NCBI RefSeq assembly: GCF_023008245.1 | Contig: NZ_CP090145.1 | Span: forward strand, 3,849,693 to 3,913,692 | Length of the DNA stretch: 64,000 nt | From: Flavobacterium sediminilitoris | Lineage (GTDB): Bacteria; Bacteroidota; Bacteroidia; Flavobacteriales; Flavobacteriaceae | Direction: 5' to 3' | In this document: positions 17,482 through 25,749 of the stretch, piece after piece | Layout of the letters: every line of letters starts with the position of its first letter | How positions within the stretch are numbered: the stretch's first letter is position 1 | Program-made: the position numbers and the translations under genes | Notes under the pieces: model-generated | What the model saw: the letters and a program-made list of their open reading frames with translations, nothing else | Databases searched by the model: none | Told to the model about the DNA's origin: nothing

Positions 17482-17497
17482 TATATTAAATCTATTA

Positions 17498-18067
17498 TTA
17501 CATTTCTGTTTCTTCCTCTACAACAAACTCATTCTCTACTTCTTCAATATCTAAAGGATCTTCCATTGTATCGACTTCAATTTTAGAGGCTTTAATGGTA
17601 TTGAATTTTTCTAAAGCAGCTAAATCGCCTTCTTCTCCACTAAAATAAGGAAAAACATCTATTATAGGTGATTCTGAAATAGCAGGAATGGTGTAATCTC
17701 CCATAGTGTCTTTCATAGCATGAACGGTATTGTCATACGCTTCTTTTACATCATTGGCTTGTACTAATAAATACATACTTGTTTTTCGTTCTTTCCCACT
17801 TTCTTCATCATAAGCTACTAATGAAACTTTTGATTTAAACCAACGATCTGCTTTTTCAAATGGATGAATTTCTGCGTAATTGGCAAATTTTATATTGGTA
17901 ATCTTAAATTCTTCACTTACATAAGCTGCCATTTCTTCATTTATTCTTCTTTCTGCTTCTGTATAAGAAATCGCATCTATTAAATAGGGTTCAGTTGTAA
18001 CTTTTTGTATTCCGTTTTCATCAATTTTTCTATATTTTACTTTACATTCATACCAAATTGCACTCAT
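17498..18067 (-). CDS. DUF4494 family protein
   Basis: The start is taken as the ATG at 18067 (MSAIWYECKVKYRKIDENG), giving 189 residues. A longer frame to 18094 would begin inside the promoter box at 18092-18099. The protein has the DUF4494 features KVKYRKIDENGIQKV, EPYLIDAISYTEAERRINEEM and NIKFANYAEIHPFEKADRWFKSKVS. The domain occurs in Bacteroidetes proteins of unknown function, often phage- or stress-linked in annotation. The last 30 residues are very acidic (EVDTMEDPLDIEEVENEFVV). It has no signal peptide and is predicted cytoplasmic. Confidence 0.85.
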   Translation of the reverse strand: MSAIWYECKVKYRKIDENGIQKVTTEPYLIDAISYTEAERRINEEMAAYVSEEFKITNIKFANYAEIHPFEKADRWFKSKVSLVAYDEESGKERKTSMYLLVQANDVKEAYDNTVHAMKDTMGDYTIPAISESPIIDVFPYFSGEEGDLAALEKFNTIKASKIEVDTMEDPLDIEEVENEFVVEEETEM

Positions 18068-18091
18068 AACTTTTACTTTTTTTAAGGATGC

Positions 18092-18099
18092 CAAAGATA
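18092..18099 (-). promoter_or_regulatory. -7 promoter element of the DUF4494 gene
   Basis: On the minus strand this is TATCTTTG, a perfect TAnnTTTG box, 24 bases before the chosen ATG at 18067. It rules out the longer start at 18094. From 18104 to 18359 I see no gene or structure. Confidence 0.6.
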
Positions 18100-18359
18100 A
18101 TTTTTAAAGAAAAATAATCTCCATTATTTCATAAATAGATATTCACAATTTTGATTATATTAACTTCAATTTTACGAAATATAATATTTTCTATTTTTTA
18201 ACAAATTGACTATTTTTTTATTACTGTAGTTATTGCAATTTTCCTAATAAAGATATTTTAGGTAATATGGAATTTATAATACTTTGATTAGTTGTTTCAA
18301 AGTAGAGAATAATAAATCAACTATTTAATCTATTAAATACGTGCAAATACGCATTTTTT

Positions 18360-18386
18360 TTTGTATTTAATTAAATCTTATATTTG
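18360..18386 (+). promoter_or_regulatory. Promoter of the T9SS type A protein gene
   Basis: TTTG (18360-18363) is followed after 15 bases by TATATTTG (18379-18386), a perfect -7 box with a slightly short spacer. Transcription should start about 100 bases before the ATG at 18491. Confidence 0.55.
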
Positions 18387-18456
18387 AAAAAGACAATCAA
18401 AACTTCTTGATATTTATTTAAATCATGTATGTAAAATTGGTCTATTCATTTCACAA

Positions 18457-18484
18457 CAAACAAACAAACAAACAAACAAACAAA
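18457..18484 (+). repeat. (CAAA)7 tetranucleotide tandem repeat in the 5' leader
   Basis: Seven perfect CAAA units end 6 bases before the ATG at 18491. An upstream ATG at 18425 is in frame with the gene through the repeat, so unit gain or loss would change that frame. Confidence 0.85.
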
Positions 18485-18490
18485 TCAATT

Positions 18491-19225
18491 ATGAAAACAA
18501 AATTCTTATTACCATTATCATTGCTATGTTTAAACTCATTCTTTTTTAAAGCAATAGATGTTTTTTATCCTTTTAAAAATGACACGAAATCATCTTCTTA
18601 CAAAATTTCACAAAAAGAAGAACAGACTGGAGCGCCTACTGTTGATTTTATTTCTTTTAGTAATGGAATTGGAGAAACTGATTATTTTTGCACAAGCCAT
18701 GTAGGAAATAGTTATGAAATTTATCCAAAACTTTCTAATACAAGTCATCAAATTAGACTTAGAAAATATCCTAGTTTGAATATTGTATATAGTTCTTCTA
18801 CAAATTATTATGGCGATTCTGGAACATTAAATTATACACCATCAGCAGGCTGGTATGTTTTAGAGGTTAAAAGAACTAATTCTTATGGCACTACTGATTG
18901 GGTTGGCTATGAAGTAGAATTCGTAGATTGTTCACAAAATAATGGTGGAGGAAATGAATATCGTGTTTATCCTAATCCTACTTCTGAAATACTGATTGTT
19001 GAAGAATCTAGTAAAAGTAAAACACAGAACAATAAAACTCATGGATTAAATAAAATTAATTCTTCTTCTACATACGAATTATATGATTTTAACTCAACTC
19101 TTGTAAGCAGAGGAAAAATAAATGATATTACTAATATTGACATCTCTAATTATAAAAAAGGAGAGTATATCTTAAAGATAAATTCGAAAGGAAAATCAAA
19201 AACACATCATGTAATAATTGAATAA
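18491..19225 (+). CDS. Secreted protein with T9SS type A sorting domain
   Basis: The start is the ATG at 18491 (MKTKFLLPLSLLCLNSFFFKA), which gives a proper signal peptide and 244 residues; the upstream in-frame ATG at 18425 would bury it. The middle part (about 40-150) is a beta-sandwich-like region (QIRLRKYPSLNIVYSSSTNYY, GDSGTLNYTPSAGWYVLEVK) of the kind found in secreted binding domains. The C-terminal 75 residues form a type A sorting domain: YRVYPNPTSEILIVEESS, YELYDFNSTLVSRGKI, NISNYKKGEYILKI-like and a final HHVIIE. It is therefore exported across the outer membrane by the type IX system. Its target is unknown. The next gene follows after 27 bases. Confidence 0.85.
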   Translation: MKTKFLLPLSLLCLNSFFFKAIDVFYPFKNDTKSSSYKISQKEEQTGAPTVDFISFSNGIGETDYFCTSHVGNSYEIYPKLSNTSHQIRLRKYPSLNIVYSSSTNYYGDSGTLNYTPSAGWYVLEVKRTNSYGTTDWVGYEVEFVDCSQNNGGGNEYRVYPNPTSEILIVEESSKSKTQNNKTHGLNKINSSSTYELYDFNSTLVSRGKINDITNIDISNYKKGEYILKINSKGKSKTHHVIIE

Positions 19226-19252
19226 AGCAAATTATAAAACTTTCGAATTTAA

Positions 19253-19891
19253 ATGATTTCAAAAAACATTAGTAATAAGCATATTGTTGAAAATACAATA
19301 AGTAAATTAAATAATATATTTATGACAATGAGAAATAAAAGAGAATTGTCTCAAGAAGAACGTGATGAAATACTTAAAACATTAAAAGTACGCTTTGAAA
19401 AAAACATGAATCGTCATAAAGATTTGGAATGGACTAAAATTCAAATAAAATTAAAAGCCAATCCTGAAAAATTATGGTCTCTCTATAAAATGGAGCAAAC
19501 TGGTGGAGAACCAGATGTTATTCGTTTTAACGAGAAAACTAATGAATACTTTTTTTATGATTGCTCAATAGAAACGCCTAAAAATCGTAGAAGTCTTTGT
19601 TACGATCGTGATGCTTTAGAAGCACGAAAAGAACACAAACCTAAAAACAATGTTATTGATGTTGCTACTTCTATAGGTATTGAACTTTTAACAGAACAAC
19701 AATATAGAGAGTTACAAAACTTTGGAAATTTTGATACAAAAACATCTAGTTGGATCAAAACACCATCTGAAATTAGAGAACTCGGTGGTGCATTATTCGC
19801 TGATTTTCGCTACAATACCGTTTTTGTGTATCATAATGGAGCACAATCTTATTATGCTTCCAGAGCCTTTCGTGGTTGTTTAAAAGTTTAG
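19253..19891 (+). CDS. DUF4256 family protein
   Basis: This 212-residue protein closely resembles DUF4256 proteins: ELSQEERDEILKTLKVRFEK, LEWTKIQIKLKANPEKLWSL, TGGEPDVIRF, YFFYDCSIETPKNRRSLCYD, EARKEHKPKNN and a C-terminal VFVYHNGAQSYYASRAFRG. The function of the family is unknown. Family members often start near the MTMRNKRELSQEE position (ATG 19322), so the first 23 residues given here may not be translated. It lies 27 bases after the T9SS gene and could be read from the same promoter. A terminator follows at 19918. Confidence 0.87.
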   Translation: MISKNISNKHIVENTISKLNNIFMTMRNKRELSQEERDEILKTLKVRFEKNMNRHKDLEWTKIQIKLKANPEKLWSLYKMEQTGGEPDVIRFNEKTNEYFFYDCSIETPKNRRSLCYDRDALEARKEHKPKNNVIDVATSIGIELLTEQQYRELQNFGNFDTKTSSWIKTPSEIRELGGALFADFRYNTVFVYHNGAQSYYASRAFRGCLKV

Positions 19892-19917
19892 TATATATTT
19901 TCCTTGAAGAAATCTAC

Positions 19918-19946
19918 AAAAGCTACCCAATCAAGGTAGCTTTTTA
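19918..19946 (+). terminator. Intrinsic terminator after the DUF4256 gene
   Basis: AGCTACC (19921-19927) pairs with GGTAGCT (19935-19941), followed by TTTTAT. Confidence 0.7.
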
Positions 19947-19963
19947 TTTAACCCTTGAAAATA

Positions 19964-19994
19964 TTGTTTCATTATAAGCAATAAACTACTTTTG
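19964..19994 (+). promoter_or_regulatory. Promoter of the ABC-F ATPase gene
   Basis: TTG (19964-19966), a 20-base spacer and TACTTTTG (19987-19994) fit the Bacteroidetes -33/-7 consensus. The ATG at 20032 is about 30 bases past the expected start of transcription. Confidence 0.65.
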
Positions 19995-20031
19995 CACTTT
20001 GTAAATAACAAATCTTACATAGTAAATTTCA

Positions 20032-21894
20032 ATGAATTACCTTTCAGTAGAAAATATATCAAAAGCTTACGGAGAACGCGTTTTATTTGACAACGTTTCT
20101 TTCGGAATCAATAAGGATCAAAAAATAGCTTTCATCGCTAAAAATGGTTCTGGAAAAACGACCATTATGAATATGATTAATGGTTTAGATGAGCCTGATA
20201 CAGGTCAAATTGTGCTTCGTAAAGGAATCAATATGGCTTTTTTATCACAAAACAATAATCTTCAAGATGAATTAACTATTGAAGAAAGTATTTTCGCATC
20301 TGATAATGATACTTTGAAAGTAATTGAAGCTTATGAAAAAGCATTAGAAAATCCAGAAGATGAAGAGGCTTATCAAAGAGCATTTGATGATATGGATCGT
20401 CATAACGCTTGGGATTTTGAAACGCAATACAAACAAATCCTATCTAAATTAAAATTAGAAGACTTAAAACTAAAAGTTAAAAACCTATCTGGTGGACAAA
20501 AGAAACGTTTATCATTAGCCATTATATTGATTAATCGTCCTGATTTATTAATTTTAGATGAGCCAACCAATCACTTGGATTTAGAAATGATTGAATGGTT
20601 AGAAGATTATTTTGCAAAGGAAAACATCACTTTATTCATGGTTACGCACGATCGTTTTTTCTTAGAACGTGTTTGTAATGAAATTATCGAATTAGATAAC
20701 AACAAATTATACCAATATAAAGGAAACTATTCTTACTATTTAGAAAAGAAAGAAGAAAGAATCGCTTCTGAAAATGCAAGTGTGGATAAAGCACAAAATC
20801 TATTCGTAAAAGAATTAGCATGGATGCGTCGTCAACCAAAAGCAAGAACTACAAAATCAAAATCGCGTCAGGATGATTTTTACAAAATCAAAGAAAAAGC
20901 AGAAAGCCGCAGAAAAGAAAATGTAGTAGAACTTGAAATTAACATGGAAAGAATGGGTAGCAAAATCATTGAAATGGTTAAGGTTACTAAAAAATTTCCT
21001 GAAAAAACAATCCTTGACGAATTTTCGTATTCTTTTCAACGTGGAGAACGTATTGGTATCATTGGTAAAAACGGAACAGGTAAATCAACTTACTTAAACA
21101 TTCTCACACAAACGATCCAACCTGATTCTGGTAAAGTAATTGTAGGTGATACCATTAAAATAGGTTATTATACACAAAGCGGAATTAATCCAAAACCAGG
21201 TCAAAAAGTAATTGATATTATTAAAGAATATGGCGAGTATATTCCGCTTACAAAAGGCAAAATCATTTCTGCATCACAATTACTAGAACGTTTCTTATTT
21301 GATGCCAAAAAACAATATGATTTTGTTGAAAAACTAAGTGGTGGTGAATTAAAGCGTTTATATCTATGCACTGTTTTAATCCAAAATCCAAATTTTTTAA
21401 TTCTCGATGAGCCTACAAACGATTTAGACATTGTAACATTAAATGTGCTTGAAAGTTTCTTATTAGACTTCCCTGGATGTTTATTAGTTGTAAGTCATGA
21501 TCGTTATTTCATGGATAAAATTGTAGATCACTTATTCGTATTTAGAGGAGAAGGACAAGTTGAAGATTTCCCAGGAAACTATTCCGATTTTAGAAGTTAT
21601 GAAGATTCTACTGAACCAAAAAGTTTAAATAACGTTAGTACAGAAAAAACAAATTGGAAAGAAAAAAATACTACTTCAACTGGGTTATCTTTCAATGAAC
21701 AAAAAGAATTCAATAAAATTGAACGCGAAATAAAAGATTTAGAATTCAATAAAAAAGAAATCGAGAAATTATTTTCAGATGGAAAAGTTGCCGATGCAGA
21801 TATTGAGAAAAAAGCAAACGAACTTCAAAAAGTAATCCAAACTCTTGAAGAAAAAGAAGAACGATGGTTTGAGCTATCTAGCAAAATAGAATAA
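20032..21894 (+). CDS. ABC-F family ATPase (Uup-like)
   Basis: This 620-residue protein has two ATP-binding cassettes and no membrane segments, typical of ABC-F translation factors. Cassette 1 has the Walker A KNGSGKTT, signature LSGGQKKR and Walker B LLILDEPTNHLDLE. Cassette 2 has KNGTGKST, LSGGELKR and FLILDEPTNDLDIV. Between them lies the charged inter-domain linker (about 240-310) that contacts tRNA on the ribosome in studied members. The C-terminal 85 residues form a coiled coil (EFNKIEREIKDLEFNKKEIE) as in Uup, which sets it apart from EttA. A general role in resolving stalled or unusual ribosomes is known for the family; the exact job here is not. Confidence 0.9.
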   Translation: MNYLSVENISKAYGERVLFDNVSFGINKDQKIAFIAKNGSGKTTIMNMINGLDEPDTGQIVLRKGINMAFLSQNNNLQDELTIEESIFASDNDTLKVIEAYEKALENPEDEEAYQRAFDDMDRHNAWDFETQYKQILSKLKLEDLKLKVKNLSGGQKKRLSLAIILINRPDLLILDEPTNHLDLEMIEWLEDYFAKENITLFMVTHDRFFLERVCNEIIELDNNKLYQYKGNYSYYLEKKEERIASENASVDKAQNLFVKELAWMRRQPKARTTKSKSRQDDFYKIKEKAESRRKENVVELEINMERMGSKIIEMVKVTKKFPEKTILDEFSYSFQRGERIGIIGKNGTGKSTYLNILTQTIQPDSGKVIVGDTIKIGYYTQSGINPKPGQKVIDIIKEYGEYIPLTKGKIISASQLLERFLFDAKKQYDFVEKLSGGELKRLYLCTVLIQNPNFLILDEPTNDLDIVTLNVLESFLLDFPGCLLVVSHDRYFMDKIVDHLFVFRGEGQVEDFPGNYSDFRSYEDSTEPKSLNNVSTEKTNWKEKNTTSTGLSFNEQKEFNKIEREIKDLEFNKKEIEKLFSDGKVADADIEKKANELQKVIQTLEEKEERWFELSSKIE

Positions 21895-21910
21895 TTTTAA
21901 AGTAATTAAT

Positions 21911-21955
21911 TAAAGGGTAATTAACGTCATCAAAAACTAATTACCCTTTATTAAT
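21911..21955 (+). terminator. Intrinsic terminator after the ABC-F gene
   Basis: AAAGGGTAATTA and TAATTACCCTTT form a 12-base stem with a 14-base loop. Confidence 0.7.
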
Positions 21956-21971
21956 ACTAATTACTAAAAAA

Positions 21972-22799
21972 ATGTTACACATAATAAAATCATATCTAAA
22001 ATTCCTTTGGAAAGCTAAGAATGAACATGGAATTCATTCTCCATTTGTCTATAATTTAGTTACTCAATGCTTTTATGATAAAACTAAATATCCAGAATAT
22101 AAAAACCTAGAAGAGTATCGAAATTCCCTTTTAAAAAATCAAAACACAATAGAAGTAACCGATTTTGGAGCAGGTTCAAGAGTCTTTAAATCCAATACCA
22201 GACAAATAGGTAAAATTGCTAAAACAGCAGGAATAACTCAAAATAATGCTAAATTATTATTTCGCTTAGTTAAATATTTTAAGCCCAATTCAATCTTAGA
22301 AATAGGTACATCATTAGGTTTAGCTACTTCTGCTCTTTCATTAGGAAATAGAAATGCAAAAACAATAACGCTTGAAGGCTGTCCAAATACATTATCAACT
22401 GCCAAAAATCAATTTCAATTATTAAAATTCGATACTGTAAATATTAATTTTATAAACACCGAATTTTCAAATTATCTTAAAAATTACAGCCTAAACACTT
22501 CCTGCTGTGAACTTATTTATTTCGATGGAAATCATTCTAAAAAAGCAACATTAGACTATTTTGAACTTTTATTGCCAACTATAACAAACGATACTATTTG
22601 GATTTTTGATGATATTCACTGGTCAAAAGACATGGAAGAAGCTTGGAAAACAATAAAAAATCATTCAAAAGTTACTGTTACAATTGACACTTTTCAATGG
22701 GGAATTGTATTTTTTAGACAAGAACAAGAGAAAGAACACTTTATTATAAACACGAATAAAACACTAAGTTCATTTCTTTTTGAAAAAATAAAATTCTAA
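21972..22799 (+). CDS. Class I SAM-dependent methyltransferase (O-methyltransferase type)
   Basis: This 275-residue protein has a Rossmann methyltransferase fold. SILEIGTSLGLATSALSLG (about 110-128) is motif I binding S-adenosylmethionine, and ITLEGCPNTLSTAK is the acidic end of strand 2. The segments LIYFDGNHSKKATLDYFE and WIFDDIHWSKDMEEAW match the metal- or catalytic-site region of the Methyltransf_24/COMT-like group. The N-terminal 90 residues (WKAKNEHGIHSPFVYNLV) occur in a conserved Bacteroidetes subfamily often encoded in this position near ABC genes. The substrate is unknown. It follows the ABC-F terminator, and an ABC ATPase gene follows 83 bases later. Confidence 0.8.
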   Translation: MLHIIKSYLKFLWKAKNEHGIHSPFVYNLVTQCFYDKTKYPEYKNLEEYRNSLLKNQNTIEVTDFGAGSRVFKSNTRQIGKIAKTAGITQNNAKLLFRLVKYFKPNSILEIGTSLGLATSALSLGNRNAKTITLEGCPNTLSTAKNQFQLLKFDTVNINFINTEFSNYLKNYSLNTSCCELIYFDGNHSKKATLDYFELLLPTITNDTIWIFDDIHWSKDMEEAWKTIKNHSKVTVTIDTFQWGIVFFRQEQEKEHFIINTNKTLSSFLFEKIKF

Positions 22800-22882
22800 T
22801 TGTAACAAAATCATCACTTTTTCTACTTATTAGAAGTTATGAATTCTTTTCTGAATTCCGAATTTTAAAATTCTAAATTTAA

Positions 22883-23572
22883 ATGGCACAACCAATCATC
22901 GAAATAAAAGATATTAAAAGAGATTTTCCTCTTGGAGAAGAAATTATTCACGTTTTAAAAGGAATTGATTTAACTATTAACAAAGGAGAATATGTAGCAT
23001 TAATGGGACCATCTGGTTCAGGAAAATCTACACTTATGAATCTTTTAGGATGTTTAGATACTCCCACATCTGGAAGTTATGTTTTAAATGGAAAATTAGT
23101 TTCTGAAATGCATGATGATGAATTAGCCGAAATTCGTAACAAAGAAATAGGATTTGTATTTCAAACTTTTAATCTAATGCCAAGAACAACAGCATTAGAC
23201 AATGTTGCATTACCAATGGTTTATGCTGGCTATTCAAAATCTGAAAGAAATGAAAGAGCTACGGAAGTACTTACTCAAGTAGGATTAGCCGACAGAATGG
23301 ATCACAAACCAAATCAACTTTCTGGTGGTCAAAGACAACGTGTAGCTGTTGGACGAGCATTAGTAAACAAACCAGCTATTATTCTTGCTGATGAACCTAC
23401 AGGAAACTTAGACAGTAAAACATCAGTAGAAATCATGAATCTTTTCAATGACATTCATGCCAATGGAAACACTGTAATATTAGTAACTCACGAAGAAGAC
23501 ATTGCTGCTTATGCACATAGAATAATTCGTCTTAGAGACGGTATTATAGAAAGTGATATTACAAACAAATAA
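22883..23572 (+). CDS. ABC transporter ATP-binding protein (LolD/MacB type)
   Basis: This 229-residue cassette has Walker [10 protein letters not shown], signature [15 protein letters not shown], Walker [15 protein letters not shown] and the switch His in [14 protein letters not shown]. These are typical of the ATPase that powers MacB/FtsX-type permeases for lipoprotein release, peptide export or efflux. No permease gene is adjacent; a MacB-type permease without its own ATPase is found at 53868-55109 in this window and is a possible partner. Its N-terminus ([23 protein letters not shown]) is standard for the group. Confidence 0.9.
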   Translation: MAQPIIEIKDIKRDFPLGEEIIHVLKGIDLTINKGEYVALMGPSGSGKSTLMNLLGCLDTPTSGSYVLNGKLVSEMHDDELAEIRNKEIGFVFQTFNLMPRTTALDNVALPMVYAGYSKSERNERATEVLTQVGLADRMDHKPNQLSGGQRQRVAVGRALVNKPAIILADEPTGNLDSKTSVEIMNLFNDIHANGNTVILVTHEEDIAAYAHRIIRLRDGIIESDITNK

Positions 23573-23630
23573 CACTCTTTTCTATTAAAAAAAGTCTTAT
23601 TAAAAGCGAGTGTTTAGCACATTTCTGCCA

Positions 23631-23708
23631 TTCTTATTCCTGCTTTATGTTGCAATCTTAATGCTAAAATTACTTTTAACATTAAGGATTTCCACTTCAA
23701 TCAGGGCT
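23631..23708 (-). repeat. Interspersed repeat, copy B (minus orientation)
   Basis: On the minus strand it starts AGCCCTGATTGAAGTGGAAA and ends AAAGCAGGAATAAG, the same ends as copies A and C. The interior forms an imperfect hairpin (ATCCTTAATG...CATTAAGAT). Confidence 0.75.
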
Positions 23709-23745
23709 ATTAAATAAATCATTTTTACTTTTATCAAGTTTAAGT

Positions 23746-23753
23746 TATCTTTG
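23746..23753 (+). promoter_or_regulatory. -7 promoter element for the small ORF / hydrolase / adenosyltransferase operon
   Basis: TATCTTTG is a perfect -7 box 20 bases before the ATG of the small ORF at 23773. The T-rich stretch around 23721-23735 may serve as the -33 region. Confidence 0.55.
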
Positions 23754-23772
23754 ATAAAATTTACATAAAGTC

Positions 23773-23916
23773 ATGATACTTCCACTTTCAATTATTATAA
23801 TTTTATACATTATCTTAAAGGTTTTGCATAAAAAATATCCTAATAATATGAATCATAGAAAATCATTTCATTTAAAGTCAAATAAGAGAAATGATAATGA
23901 AAAAGAAACTATCTAA
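23773..23916 (+). CDS. Candidate 47-residue single-pass membrane peptide
   Basis: This ORF starts MILPLSIIIILYIILKVL, one transmembrane helix, followed by a basic, hydrophilic tail (HKKYPNNMNHRKSFHLKSN). It lies directly after a good -7 box and overlaps the start of the hydrolase gene by 26 bases, which would fit translational coupling. No homologue is recognised. It could instead be untranslated leader of the hydrolase mRNA. Confidence 0.45.
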   Translation: MILPLSIIIILYIILKVLHKKYPNNMNHRKSFHLKSNKRNDNEKETI

Positions 23917-24742
23917 AATACTTAAAAGTATTATTTTAATAATAATAGTTCTTTCTGGATTACTTTACTTTTTTCAGGAAAAAATAATATTTCTACCTGA
24001 GAAACTAGATAAAAACTACGACTTTTCTTTTAAAAATGATTTCGAAGAATTAAATTTTAAAACAAATGATAATACAACTTTAAATGGTTTATTATTCAAA
24101 GCAAAAGAATCTAAAGGTTTAGTATTTTATCTTCATGGAAATGCAGGTTCATTAAAAAATTGGGGTTACATTTCAGATCTATATACCAATTTTAATTATG
24201 ATATATTCATTCTTGACTATCGCGGATTTGGAAAAAGTGAAGAAAAAATAAAAAATGAAGAACAATTATTCGAAGACAATCAATTAGTTTATAACAAATT
24301 AAAAGAAAAATATACTGAAAAAGATATTATTGTAATTGGATATTCAATAGGCTCAGGATTAGCTGCAAAATTAGCTTCAGAAAACAATCCAAAACATTTA
24401 ATTTTACAAGCCCCTTATTATAGTTTAACTGATTTAGTAAAAAGTAAATATTCATTCATTCCTACATTTCTTTTAAAATATAAAATAGAAACCGATAAAT
24501 TTCTAAAAGATTGTAAAATGCCAATAACAATATTTCATGGAGATAATGACAATGTCATTTATTATGAATCATCTGTTAAATTAAAAAATCAATACAAAGA
24601 CGAGATAAACTTTATTACTTTAAAAGGACAAAATCACAATGGAATCAATGAAAATTATGAATACGCATATCATTTAATGAATATTTTAAAATACAAACCC
24701 AAAGAAATTATAAATGAAAGTTTACACAAAAACAGGAGATAA
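23891..24742 (+). CDS. Alpha/beta hydrolase, membrane-anchored
   Basis: This 283-residue protein has an N-terminal membrane anchor (about 12-30, SIILIIIVLSGLLYFFQ) followed by an alpha/beta-hydrolase domain. Visible elements are the oxyanion region YLHGNAGSLKNWG, the strand DYRGFGKSE, the nucleophile elbow GYSIGSG (Ser at about 157), the acid in FHGDNDNVI and the catalytic His in GQNHNGI. The arrangement matches the BEM46/ABHD13-like group. The substrate is unknown, and the active site would face the periplasm. The start could be ATG 23891 or ATG 23897. Its 3' end overlaps the adenosyltransferase gene by 29 bases. Confidence 0.85.
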   Translation: MIMKKKLSKILKSIILIIIVLSGLLYFFQEKIIFLPEKLDKNYDFSFKNDFEELNFKTNDNTTLNGLLFKAKESKGLVFYLHGNAGSLKNWGYISDLYTNFNYDIFILDYRGFGKSEEKIKNEEQLFEDNQLVYNKLKEKYTEKDIIVIGYSIGSGLAAKLASENNPKHLILQAPYYSLTDLVKSKYSFIPTFLLKYKIETDKFLKDCKMPITIFHGDNDNVIYYESSVKLKNQYKDEINFITLKGQNHNGINENYEYAYHLMNILKYKPKEIINESLHKNRR

Positions 24743-25283
24743 AGGCACTACAGCTCTTTTTGGAGGAACACGAGTACCTAAACATCATATAAGAATAGAA
24801 AGTTATGGAACAGTTGATGAACTAAACTCGCATATCGGTTTAATTCGAGATCAAGACATAAACTCAGATTACAAATCTGTTTTAATTGAAATACAAGATC
24901 GATTATTTACACTCGGTGCTATTTTAGCAACTCCACCAGAAAAAGAAATTTTAAAAAATGGGCAGCAACGATTAAATATAAACCGAATTTCTGAAGAAGA
25001 CATCCAATATTTAGAAAAAGAAATCGATAAAATGGATACAGAATTACCGCAAATGACTCATTTTGTTCTTCCAGGCGGTCACACTACTGTGTCATATTGT
25101 CATATTGCACGTTGTGTATGTCGCAGAGCAGAACGTTTATCTGTTCATCTTAATGAAATAGAACCGACAGATATACATGTTCTCACCTACTTAAACCGAC
25201 TTTCTGACTACCTTTTTGTACTGGCACGAAAGTTGTCTCATGACTTAAAAGCAGATGAAGTTAAATGGATTCCAAGAAAGTAA
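24714..25283 (+). CDS. Cob(I)yrinic acid a,c-diamide adenosyltransferase, PduO type
   Basis: This 189-residue enzyme adenosylates cob(I)alamin with ATP to make coenzyme B12. The N-terminal ATP-binding motif YTKTGDKGTTALFGGTRV, SYGTVDELNSHIG and the C-terminal RCVCRRAER and LNRLSDYLFVLAR segments are diagnostic of PduO/MMAB-type enzymes. In Bacteroidetes the cofactor supports methylmalonyl-CoA mutase, which would fit the acyl-CoA carboxylase genes at the left edge. It overlaps the hydrolase gene by 29 bases. No cobalamin riboswitch is apparent upstream. Confidence 0.92.
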   Translation: MKVYTKTGDKGTTALFGGTRVPKHHIRIESYGTVDELNSHIGLIRDQDINSDYKSVLIEIQDRLFTLGAILATPPEKEILKNGQQRLNINRISEEDIQYLEKEIDKMDTELPQMTHFVLPGGHTTVSYCHIARCVCRRAERLSVHLNEIEPTDIHVLTYLNRLSDYLFVLARKLSHDLKADEVKWIPRK

Positions 25284-25383
25284 TCATCAACAGAATATAA
25301 CAACCAGTTTCTGCTAACTGGAACTGTAAATTGAAAACTAAAAACACGTTCTTACAAATAATTAAAAATAAATCAAAAAAAAC

Positions 25384-25413
25384 TTGCATATTTAAGTTAA
25401 AAAATTACTTTTG
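25384..25413 (+). promoter_or_regulatory. Promoter of the DUF2795-secA unit
   Basis: TTG (25384-25386), a 19-base spacer and TACTTTTG (25406-25413) fit the -33/-7 consensus well. The ATG at 25437 follows 23 bases later. Confidence 0.7.
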
Positions 25414-25436
25414 CATAAATTTAAATCGATAGAAAA

Positions 25437-25658
25437 ATGTATTGGACATTAGAATTAGCATCCTACCTGAGTGATGCTCCATGGCCTGCTACCAAAGACG
25501 AACTTATCGACTACGCAATCAGAACTGGTGCACCACTAGAAGTAGTAGAAAATCTTCAATCAATTGAAGATGAAGGAGAAATTTACGAATCTATGGAAGA
25601 AATCTGGCCTGATTATCCAACAGATGACGACTATCTTTGGAATGAGGATGAATATTAA
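25437..25658 (+). CDS. DUF2795 domain protein upstream of secA
   Basis: This 73-residue acidic protein begins MYWTLELASYLSDAPWPATK and continues with ELIDYAIRTGAPLEVVENLQ, the DUF2795 core, a small helical domain. The rest is strongly acidic (EDEGEIYESMEEIWPDYPTD). It is found just before secA in many Bacteroidetes, which suggests a link to secretion or to secA expression, but no function is proven. A terminator-like hairpin (25681-25708) separates it from secA. Confidence 0.9.
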   Translation: MYWTLELASYLSDAPWPATKDELIDYAIRTGAPLEVVENLQSIEDEGEIYESMEEIWPDYPTDDDYLWNEDEY

Positions 25659-25680
25659 AAAATAAAATCAAAGCAACTAG

Positions 25681-25708
25681 AAAAAGTCTCATACTGAGGC
25701 TTTTTTTT
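25681..25708 (+). terminator. Intrinsic terminator or attenuator between DUF2795 gene and secA
   Basis: AAAAAGTCTCA and TGAGGCTTTTTTTT form a stem with a G-U or mismatch position and an eight-T run. Only 42 bases remain before the secA ATG, so it may attenuate secA. Confidence 0.65.
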
Positions 25709-25749
25709 GTAAATTTATACACGAATTTGAAAAAATAATAGACAATATT

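Noticed and set aside
18425..18490. Start of the T9SS type A gene at the upstream ATG
   Set aside because: It would place 22 extra residues encoded by the CAAA repeat in front of a good signal peptide. It is kept only as a possible switch in the findings.
24650..24720. Cobalamin riboswitch for the adenosyltransferase gene
   Set aside because: The gene overlaps the upstream hydrolase gene, so there is no room for such an element and no B12 box was seen.
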